From assembly GCA_018389105.1 (NCBI GenBank), contig JACATO010000645.1, forward strand, positions 620,001-684,000: 64,000 nt of DNA, given 5' to 3'. Each line of letters begins with the position of its first letter. Position 1 is the stretch's first letter. The notes under the pieces are model-generated. The model was given only the letters and a program-made list of their open reading frames with translations, did not search any database and had not been told where the DNA came from. The DNA is from Nautilus pompilius (Eukaryota; Mollusca; Cephalopoda; Nautilida; Nautilidae). Shown here piece by piece: positions 46,334 to 56,468 of the stretch. Both the position numbers and the translations under genes were made by a program.

Positions 46334-47640
46334 CAGTGCTGGACAAAAGAGTTGGGCCACTTGCTGTGAAATTGATATTTGAGCTTACATTTGCATACAG
46401 ATAGCCATCCTATTGTCCATAAGTTGTATAGAACATGCCTTTACAATGTGTAAAAACAAAGAATGCCATGTGTATCTTTTGTCTGGATAAAATATTTGAA
46501 TTAGCATAGTCAAATTTGTGCCGCGACAAAAGAGTTGGGACAGTGAACAAAATCTGTGCATACATTTATTCCACTCAATATATTCATCTTTAAAGGATAA
46601 AATGAATGGAATCACATCATCTAAGACCATTTAAGATCATTTTTGCACCATGCCTGGCAAGACAACGTCGTCTGAAATCAGAGACTTGATAATGGAGCAC
46701 CACCAAGAAAATCTGTCTAGTCGGGAGATCGAGTAACTTGACCGAAAAGCACCGTAAACAGCATTCTGAAGGAGACCGGAAACACGAAACCAAAAATGTG
46801 ACAACAAAATGGATCGACTCATTTGTCGCAAATCCAGGGCCAATCGTTTCCTGACATCGCCGGCCATTCGAGCCTCCCTGAGTGGAGTGAATGTCTCCAG
46901 TCGCACTATTCCACGTCGTCTATTCGAGGGGAATCTCTTTGGACGAATCGCCCAGAAAAAGCCATTGATCAGCAACAAGAACAGGCGCATCCGCATAGCA
47001 TGGGCTAAAGCGCACAAGAACTGGACAAAGTTCAATGGGCTAGAATTCTCTTTTCCGACGAAACGATGATCATGCGCATTCACAGTGCTGGCCGAGTATA
47101 CGTTCGACGTTACCATGGTGAAAAGTACAATATAAAGTGCACCCGACCGATGGTACAGGCCGGAGGAGGATCGTTGATGGTCTGGGGGTGTATGAGCGCG
47201 GAAGGACCAGGGACAGAGCGACCGCCCAGACCTACTGAGGGATGTCGTCGTCGACTACGAGAACATGCCAGTCACCGCTATCTTCCAGCACGGCAATGTC
47301 CCGATCCACACCGCCAGAGTCGTCACTTCCCTCACCACCCAACTAGGAATGGATGTCATGCGCTGGCCGCCCCAAAGTCCGGATCTCAACCCAATCGAAA
47401 ATGTCTGGAAGCAGCTGAAGGCCAAGGGGGCCAAACACAAGAATCTCAACCAAGACCAATTCCAACTGCCTTCGTTTGGTCGAATCCATGCCCCGTCGTC
47501 ATCGAGAAGTGATCCAAAATCACGGATACGCCGCCCACTTCTAGTCAATTGATCATTTCCATGCCTTTGTTCGACTGTAATTTGGAATGTTGAAAAATAT
47601 TCATGGTTTTGCTCACTGTCCCAACTCTCTCGTCGCGGTA
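46334..47640 (+). mobile_element. Tc1-like transposon, recently inactivated
   Basis: The left end is at a TA dinucleotide (46332-46333) and starts CAGTGCTGGACAAAAGAGTT. A second related repeat at about 46520 (CCGCGACAAAAGAGTTGGGA) is the inverse of the right end at about 47602-47638. This resembles the IR/DR layout of some Tc1 elements, except that the right outer repeat was not found. The transposase between them is only lightly damaged. CpG content is high, consistent with youth. Confidence 0.8.
46650..47552 (+). pseudogene. Tc1-like transposase pseudogene (DD34E family)
   Basis: The start MPGKTTSSEIRDLIMEHHQE is followed by stops. Then comes VSSRTIPRRLFEGNLFGRIA and KKPLISNKNRRIRIAWAKAH. 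The first catalytic Asp sits in LFSDET near 47050, reached only by changing frame. MVQAGGGSLMVWGCMSAEG follows, then FQHGNVPIHTA where the second catalytic Asp of 'QQDNDPKHTA' is a Gly. It ends with WPPQSPDLNPIENVWKQLK, which retains the third acidic residue. At least two frameshifts, N-terminal stops and the lost Asp make it inactive. Confidence 0.8.
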
Positions 47641-48179
47641 CAAATCGGACATTGCCGATTCAGATATTTTCTCCAGAGAATATGTAAACATATAGCATGT
47701 GTTGCTTTTATACACTGTGAAGGCATGTTTTGTGCATATAGTAAACAATGTGACGGGTATTTAAATGCGTTCGTTACAACGAGGGAGCTCAAACATCAGT
47801 TTCGCAGCAAAATAAATTGTGCTATGCTTATTCGTTTGTTTTTTTTTGTGAATGTAAAATCTAAATTAAATATTTTTGGTATAACAAATTCATAGATAGA
47901 CTTTCTTCTTGTGATCAGCGTACAACATTTTTATTTAAATATTGCAACATGATTTTAAGTGTAACTCCTGTAAACCAGCTCAGGATAGGAAACTTTCCTG
48001 TGAACATACTTTTTATGTTAAAATAGTTTTTTTATGTCAAATACATTCTATACATTCATACACTGTATATAAACTATAGCATAATTTATAAAGCATTGAA
48101 CACTAGTACTGAACATATGATTTAATTAATTTTTTCAGTTTTTACCTAAAAGGTGTGTGAAAATTTCTGAGTTAGCATT

Positions 48180-48640
48180 TTTCCCCCCTGTGATCCACTC
48201 TCTCCTGTACTCTTTGATAAATTCAGGTTTCAGAAATTCAAGTTTTTAGAAAACCTAATGAAGACCCTCAACTCTAATGTCTTCAGCTTATGGTCAAGTA
48301 TGGAGATAGGAGTGTAATGGTATGGGCTGCAATCTTGTGGGGTGAAAACATAGAATTGGTGTTGGTTGAAGGAAAACACAATTCTGGTAAACTATGATTT
48401 ACTACCCATAGTTTTTAGGAGGATGCAGTTACATGTCACACCTCTCATTGACCAGTCTGGAAAATGTCCAAGCATTCAACTTCTTGCTTGGATACCCAAA
48501 CTCCTGATGTGAATCTGATTGAATCCTGTTGTAGTATTTTAATCATCTACTGAGAGTTACCAGCTACATATCAACAGTATGATGGAATCAAAAGAAGCTC
48601 TGACATGGGTTTAGGGAACCGGGACCAAACCACCAATGAT
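48180..48640 (+). mobile_element. Decayed Tc1/mariner transposon (3)
   Basis: The plus strand reads LMVKYGDRSVMVWAAILWGE followed by ..ELVLVEGKHNSG, the counterpart of the Tc1 'VKHGGGSVMVWGCFS' block. A degraded QTPDVNLIE near 48495-48530 stands for 'SPDLNPIE'. It is far more diverged than the neighbouring element at 46.3 kb, so it is an older insertion. Confidence 0.6.
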
Positions 48641-49254
48641 TCAATGCCAAACAAGGTAGAGACTCTCCATGATGCAAAAGGTGGCTTCACCAAGGGTCAA
48701 TATAAAGAATTTCAGCAACAAACTAGCATGTTGTCATAGCAACAGGAAGCCAAATTATTATGACAAAATGTTGTATTTTTTTCTAAAAACAGAGATCATA
48801 AAACCTTTTATTAATGACATTAACTTTAGAATATCCCAAGCATTTAAACTTAATGCTATTATTTAACTTTTTAAAAGACAAGTGTATTTATTTTTTTATT
48901 GAAGTGAAAGCTTGAATAAATGACGTTTGCTTATCAAAACTAAATATGAAAACAGAAACAATATCTAAAAGTTGATATTTCAAATAACATCCAAAAAAGA
49001 TAAAAGAAATGAAATTGTGAAATTTACTTTGCACATCTTGGTTCTAATTGTAGAAATCACAGGTTCATGCCATTTTGGATTTCACATTTAAATTATTTTT
49101 TCCATGTGAACCCTTTTTTTTTATTATTAAGAGGCTGCAGTTTATTTTACCTTAAAATTGTCTGAGATCAGGGTGAACTCTACAAAGTCCCCACCAAGTT
49201 TCACCATGGCTGTATATCATCATCATTAACAATTCTTGGTTACATTCATGATTC

Positions 49255-49490
49255 AAGATATGGTGAGAAATAGTCCATACATGACGGGCTCCCTTCTAAG
49301 CTAGGAATGAACTTACCAAAAACTCCTACTATAAATGTTAGTGTCTAGATGTGGGGGGGGGGAAACCTGCAAAGCCAGCTGAAGAAGAAATCATACTGGA
49401 CAAGGGATACACTAAACCAAATTGGCCCCTGTGGAAGTTGAACTAAGATCTTTAGCCTTATCATCCAGCAGCCTACCACTGGACAACTAT
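49255..49490 (-). repeat. tRNA-derived SINE, copy 3
   Basis: Read on the minus strand from 49490, it begins TTGTCCAGTGGTAGGCTGCT and has a B-box-like AGTTCAACTTCC. It continues CCAATTTGGTTTAGTGTA and TTCTTCTTCAGCTGGCTTTG, the same block order as copies 1 and 2. Its head is closest to a tRNA. Confidence 0.6.
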
Positions 49491-50590
49491 AAATTTCTAA
49501 CGAAGCAAAATCTGTATGCTGAGTTTAGTCTTAAGCCAGTTATTTCCTGCCATTCAGTCACAGTACAAAATACCATTAAGATGTCCATGTGATAAGGGTT
49601 ATAAAATACATAAACAATGAAGATTTTTGGATATTACTGTATCCATTTGCAACAAAAAATGTAATAAGGCTTCCAGAGAAGTAAATATATAGTGAAAACA
49701 TTGGCAAGTTTCTTTCATTTGTCTGCAGCAACAGGTCATGGATTTAAAACTAATAATGTTGGATTTTGACGAGGTTCTGCGTTTATTAGAAATTTTTAAT
49801 TATGGAATTTTCCTTTATCAGGCACCTGAAACTACACCTGAATGATAATATCTCTTCTGTTCTTTTACTTATTAAATAATTTGTTCTCCCTACGTTTTTT
49901 GCCATAATTTTTAAAATTCGCACATTCACAAACGTTCACATTATATATTCTGTTACCAGATTGTGTTGTACTTATTTTTGTCTGATTCTGTTTTTTTGTT
50001 AGAATTAAGAATTTCTTTATCAAGGTTATTCTTTCAACTGTTATTGCTAAAATTAAGAAAATTCAATAATCAATACATTTAATCCACCTCATTGCAGCAG
50101 TTGATGAATAATTCATAAATAATATAAAGTAGGTTATTTCTGGGTCTCATATGCGTAGATCAGTACTGATTATGTTTGCTTCCAGTCTTCAACAGAGTTC
50201 TGGCTGTAATATTAATTCACCTTTGACTATAAAAGGAATAATGGGTTTTGTTCTGCTTGTTTCATTAATGTACTATTTTAAGGTTACTTCAGAACAGAAT
50301 TGACAAAAATAATTGTTTTAAAACTCCTATAGACATATCTGTCAACCCTCCTGGACTGTGAGGGAATCTCCCAATTTCAATTATAGGAAAAAAGTAAATG
50401 TAGATTCCTTGAATTATATTTTCCCCAGTTTCTTTCTTTTTATTTTGTTGTTCTGCTGAGCCTACAGTTGAAAAACATAAGAAATTGTTTTTTGATGCAT
50501 ACACCGTCAAGTATAAAACAATATATTTTAATAGTATAGTACTTATTTTTTTTTTGTGCTGTTTTTGACTGAAATTGTATATTTCAGATG
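49491..50590. other. Nothing recognised
   Basis: This is A+T-rich sequence between a SINE and a hAT relic, with no supported gene or repeat. Confidence 0.45.
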
Positions 50591-50596
50591 TCATCG

Positions 50597-52300
50597 AGGC
50601 TGAAATCCTGTTTGTGAACTTCATAGCAGAAGACAAATTGCCATTTTGTGTTGATGACCACTTCAGCGAGCTTTGCAAGACTGCACCTCCTGCCAGCCAG
50701 ATGGCTGTGGATGCATCAAGCTGATCATGACTGTGAAAAAAGCGCTCATCCCCAAGCTACATCGGGAATTTGTAGAACACTGTAGATCTGTTATCATCAA
50801 ATAGCCTGTGATAATAGCATTGATAGGAATTGTGAATTGTGATAAGACAGCAGCCATCTTAGTGCAGTACTTCACAGACTATACCGCCACGTGTCTCCTT
50901 TCCACTGCCAGTAGAAAACTTCTTATGAATGTTTACTAAATTCTAGTTGTACATACACAAATATTACAAAAGAGAAACATAACTAAAGTCAATAGCATTT
51001 GAAAATATTTAAATTCTATAGTTTTATAAACAGTTCAACTTATTCCCACAATGAAGGACTACGCAAGGTACCGAGTTTTGTGATGTGGAACCAACCAGAA
51101 TCCTGGAAGTGTTGTGCCACCTGATGGTTGAGCCTTGAATAGTGTGTGTGTGTGAATGTGAAAAGACCGTTGAACCACTTTCCAGCCCTGTCGAGCTACT
51201 TTCACTCCACAGAGAGGTTGAGAAATGAGGCAGGATTAAGAAAGTTGTAGAGCACATGGTTGGCCATGAAATAAGACTTCTACTTCCTAACTATGTTTTG
51301 GAGCTACTCAATGAGTTAAAAACAGCTTTCAAAGTATATATATATGTATAACAAATAAGCAATGATTACAGAGTTATATTTCAAGGATATTTAATCTTTA
51401 ACAGATTAGAAATCTAAAACCTAAGGTAGGATAACATAAACATGTTTTGCATCAAATTATAGTAACTCAAGTTTTGTTACTCTGTTTTGCTTTTTATTGG
51501 TAAATTACTTTATAGGGTGCTTTTGTTAATACAGGCTGTTGAAACTAGGCTTAGGAGCCTTGGCAAGGAATCAGTATGTTTATTTAGAAATTTCCATGGA
51601 AAGTTAGTCAAGGCAAAAGTGATCCAGAAGACTGCAGACTGAACTAACATACTATACACCGAACCTGCCTACCAACTTCCAAACAATTTTGGCAAAAGGT
51701 CAGGACTTACGTCGTGGATAATGGAGCGGACATCTTGCCTGAGACTGATTTGTTTCAGTAAGTGTAGTAACGTTTATAATAAGATAAAAAATAAAAGTCA
51801 TATACTGTCTTATGCTTTAATCTGAAATTCATTATTAAAAAATTTAACAATAAAAACTTTAATAAATACAGTTGTTTTATTTAGTTCATATGATTCACAG
51901 TTAGTATGGTGATATTAATTATTGAGTTTTCTAAGTGATTACTATTATGATTACTTATTTCAGGAGTAAGAGGTAGTTTCATTGTACAAAGTCCTTTTCA
52001 CTGATCCAGCTGATCTGGGTTTCCTGAACCCTAAAAGAAGAGGCAAAATTCTAGGAGACAGGGTGTTGAAAATGAACCAGTCAGTGACTTTGTAAGTCTA
52101 AAGAATTTGTGGATCAAGTGTAACTCCAGGAAATGAACTTTCTTCTTTTGTGAAGGGTAAAATATTAGTAGACAGATAGTGGGAACAAGTCAGTGGCATA
52201 CAACATGGATCTGAAGAAGGATCACAAAATGGATGAAAGAGAGGCTGGATATGGCATAAGAATAAATTACCAAAGGTATGAAATCAACCATGGCTTATTT
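50597..52300 (+). mobile_element. hAT-like transposase relic (second)
   Basis: At 50597 the plus strand reads AEILFVNFIAEDKLPFCVDD followed by HFSELCK, resembling the 'AEVYFSTFLVEHNISFAVADHF..L' region of BED/hAT-type transposases. Further fragments follow around 51050-51330 (a KKVVEHMVGHEIRLLLPNYV-like stretch) and at 51990-52060 (LGFLNPKRRG). Stops and frameshifts are frequent, and the boundaries are approximate. Confidence 0.5.
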
Positions 52301-52827
52301 TTTCATGATACAATTTTTGTAATTATTGTTTGGTTTTGGTATTATCAATATTTCTACATAAACTAAAATATTGTTTATTTATATGAGAAATGGGTCTTTT
52401 TTATTTTATTTTTCATACTGAGAAAGCAGTCATCTTTTTTCTCAAGTCATAGAAAGCTCATCATGTGCTACCCTCCCGATGCCAATTTTCCAGTGCCGAC
52501 AGGTATGTATGTATAAAGCACAGAAAATTGTATATACAAAATGGACATCATTTACTGTCCTATGAAACATAAAGTAGGTAAGCAAAGCTTGCCTTGGCAC
52601 AGAGGCATCCTACTGGTTTTCATTAATTAAAAAAAGAAAAAAGGGGCAGATTAAGCATGTTAGTCACTATAACATGATAGATATGATCAACAATGCAAGG
52701 GATGTGCTGGAAAGCACCTTAAATAACTTTATAGATAGCTAAGCTCCACACCAACTGACAGAGGAATGGAAATGTACCTTTAACTTTTTATCAAGGTGAT
52801 TAAATAAATGAAACTAGAATAAGCACT

Positions 52828-52930
52828 CACTGGTGTTATGGTTAGAGTTTTCTGTCCAGCTATCTCAGTTTGACACACCTTTCTGGCATAGTTTCTTACT
52901 CTTTTTCATCAGCCCTTCATGTGGGCTTCT
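52828..52930 (+). repeat. tRNA-derived SINE, copy 4 (partial)
   Basis: TGGTGTTATGGTTAGAGTTT, then TTCTGGCATAGTTTCTTACT and TTTTCATCAGCCC, is aligned with the body of the other SINE copies. The 3' part is missing. Confidence 0.5.
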
Positions 52931-54594
52931 TCCCACATTTAAGGATGAAGAATTCTAATAGGGATTTCTGATTATGAATGGTAGAAGAGATTTTTTGAAT
53001 CCAAGAAGAAATATAGAAGTGACAAATGTTAGAGAAAATTCTGATGATCCTTAGAATTTTTCTTTCTTTTTGATTTGCTATCTTTCTAATATACTTTAAT
53101 ACATGTAGTACCATTGTGTAAAAAGTATACAAATATTAATATTAGTAGTAGTAGTACTTTAAACTTGCATTTTTATTCAAACAGTGTAAACTGATAACAT
53201 ATATTAATGATGATGACAAAGTCCCTGTCCTGACTGTCTGGCCGACCTGGTGTCAGCCCCAAACAGGTCCACGTGGGGGCGCAATTAAAAAATAAAAGAA
53301 ACTAAATAAGTACTGTAAGTTGTTGACAGGCCTGTTTTGAAATTCAATATGATTAAGACATTTTTTTCAAAATATGAACTTAAATTCTGTTTGACTATTT
53401 GGAATATGTAATAGTTTTAATGCCAGGAAGTTTTTAATTCTGAATAACGTATCTCTGTGTTTGATGGACTTTTAGATTGGCCCTTGAACTCAGTACAGTA
53501 GGCTAAATGATGAAGCTCAGAATATAAGTAATCTACCTGTCAGGCAGTTTTCTTTTATCAGACTGACTATCCAAGGCTAATACCCAGCACCTTCTCCTTC
53601 TAGCTCACTACCTGAGTGATTTCCTTTGACCTCAAAACTCAAGATAGGTGTTTGACTGGAGACATAGCTGTCATATTGGCTGAAATAAACAATATTTTTC
53701 CTACCAACATGGCTACAATAATGAAATCCTGATAAAATTCATGTTTATCATCACATGGTGTGCATAATGTTTTAACTTTTTTAATATTGTACTGTGCCAA
53801 AATGAAATATAAAAACAGGTAGATTTTATAATATTTTATTTATAAAAATACAAACAAAAAGTGTTTCAAATAAAAGTTTAATTTATTCCTTTTTATTATC
53901 ACAATTAAGATTTTCACACACAATAAAAACGGAAGAAACTTCTAGAATATAGTGTTAGTTTCTCCATGCTTAAAGAAAATATTTGTATTATTATTATTTA
54001 CAGTAGTATCACTAATCAACAAAGAAACAAATCGGTTTTAAACTATACTTCCAGAAACAAAAGAAACACAGTTAACATTAAAATGAGACATTTGTCATGG
54101 TAATGCCATTTCATAATAGTTTCTATCCAAGGGTAGTTAACTCTTATTGATCATGATCTGAATATTAACAGTTATATTTATGATGCTAATGTTTATCCAT
54201 TCAGGATTTTCTTTCCAACTGTTGGCTTGGAAATGCATGTCAGATTATTCATACCACAATATGTATACTAAAGCTGTCAGCAAAAGAGAAATAGAATTTG
54301 TAAAAATTTAATGTAACTTTTATACCAGGAATATTCAGATCAAATCTGGCTAAAGTAGCATTTCTGTAATGGTATCTGGCAAGGTCTCATTTGAACATTT
54401 ATAGTAAACCGTCCAAATTTTTCAGTGCATGCATATTAATGTCTTATTAAATGAAATAAATTCAGAATTTTTAAAAATATGTTTGCACGGTTTTTTTAAT
54501 TAAATTTTCAAAACATATTCTTTAGTGTTAGATGCTGAAATTTAGAATTTAAATGGCATAAATTATACTCTTGTAAGTTCTTTTTTTTTTAGAT

Positions 54595-54779
54595 TACTAT
54601 TATTGGAAAAACGCTAACGCCATGTCTGTCTGTACACTGTGTGGCTGGAATGTTCGTGCTGCCTCTGGCATCTTTATTGTTCTTCTTCTGCTCTATCTCT
54701 ACTGGTTTTTACTCTGTGCACTTCCAACGCCTTGCATGGGATATTCTGGTCTTTTTAGCAACCATTTACTCAGTCTGAC
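54595..54779 (+). other. Possible membrane-protein exon
   Basis: After a T-rich tract ending in TTTTTTAG, one frame stays open to TGA at about 54777. It reads VHCVAGMFVLPLASLLFFFC and then VHFQRLAWDILVFLATIYSV, two hydrophobic spans with G+C-rich third positions. An alternative frame from the same acceptor is also open and hydrophobic (to 54891). No upstream exon was found and neither frame is recognised. Confidence 0.22.
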
Positions 54780-55610
54780 TATACATCTGTGGCTAACTAG
54801 TTTAAATTTTTCCACTGTATATAGGCCTCTTCTTGAACAGGTTATTAAGATTTCTAACAATACAAAAGGCAAAATACTTGTGTGCATGTGATCAAGGTAA
54901 GATAAATACTAATCAGTGATAAAAGCTTCCAGTATTTAAAGGTCCCGAACCACATTTCATGACAATCGCATTAATTAGGATAAAAAACAGAAACAAATCA
55001 TGCAAGATTGAATTTTGTTAGAATGTCAGCCACAGACATTTTGGTACATAAAATATTTTAATTTCCCACAAATAAAAAAAAAGAAAAAAGGTAAAGAATT
55101 TTTAACCCAAAAGAAAAACAAATACACTTATGTAGCTTTATGATAAGCAGTTAATTAGCACTAATGACTGAACTATATATATATATACAGTATATACTTT
55201 TACACTTGGGATAGCATATTTTTCATACGATTACAACATATTTACTGACTTTTGTTTTACTTGGCTGCCTTAAACATAGCAACATTTCTCCATATTGCAG
55301 ATGTTCATGAGGATAGTTTATTCCATGTGTGATTTACATGCAGGTTTTAGAAATGCATAACAGATAAAATGTTAATAATAAAAATAAAATTAGAAAGATA
55401 TTCTAAATGCTTTATAGTTAGTCCTGGAGATGTTTATACTTCTCACGTTAGAATTTATTAAAGACACAGTACACTCTAAATTTATATGGGAAAATATTAT
55501 TTTAAATCTTCAAAAGTAAAGACATCGATCAACCACTCAACACCATAACAAGAAAGGGGAATGCCATGTGCAGTATCGGGAAAGACAGTTTGCTAATAAT
55601 TATAACTAAT

Positions 55611-55719
55611 TAGGGAAGACCAAGTGCCATTAATTCCTAATAAATGTAGAGATGGAAGTCAAAGTATGTGACGCTGATTATAGCTCACAGTCTCCCATAT
55701 TGACCATAACAACTCCCTA
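55611..55719. repeat. Foldback MITE, copy E (short)
   Basis: TAGGGAAGACCAAGTGCC at the left is mirrored by CATAACAACTCCCTA at the right, with CATTAATTCCTAATAAATG inside. Confidence 0.6.
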
Positions 55720-56189
55720 AAGAGAAATTAAATCATTTAAATGACATGTAAAAATGTTTTTAAACATGTCATCTATTCTATTTCATTTTGATAAAATTAT
55801 GTAAAGTATTTTCTGTTTACGAGGTGCAAGTGAAAGTGTCAGAACTATGGAGCTAAGAGGAGCCAGCCAGTGATTTTCCTGACTGAGCTACCTAAGTTAG
55901 ATTTTGTTTTTGTTATATTTATATTTTATTTATATTATAATATTTACACATTTATTTATATATAATTTTATTAACAAACCTGTTCCCAATGCAGCAAAAC
56001 AAATAATTCACCTTAATTCACAAAGAGATCACATACTATAATAATATTTTCTTCAGTTTTCAATACAAAATTGTCTTTCAAAAATTAAAACGAAAGTACA
56101 AGAAAATCTGTTTGACAATGGAAAAGAAATCATTGTTTCTTAATGTTGTAGATTTATTAAATGTTAATAATAGAAGATTTAGCGTAATG

Positions 56190-56385
56190 ATGACTGAGGC
56201 TAGTTGTGGCTACAGGATTAAGCCGCTATAGTAGCAGTAATTCCTAATTAAATGTATGGATGAACTATAATCAACATCATATGTTTTTGCCTTTCACCGT
56301 TAACTATCTTATCTATACATTTAATTATGGATTACTGGTGCTGTAACAACATTATCACTATAACAAGTAGTCCTGGTCTATCCTA
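56190..56385. repeat. Foldback MITE, copy F (best preserved)
   Basis: Both arms are present. AGTAATTCCTAATTAAATG pairs with CATTTAATTATGGATTACT, around a central AATCAACATCATATG. The right terminus reads AGTAGTCCTGGTCTATCCTA. It lies just downstream of the hillarin-like gene's stop codon. Confidence 0.7.
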
Positions 56386-56468
56386 CATCTACTAATCCAA
56401 CTCTGTTTGGACTATGACTGAATATTTTACAAGAACATTACATATGTACAAAAATGTTTAGTTCATTT

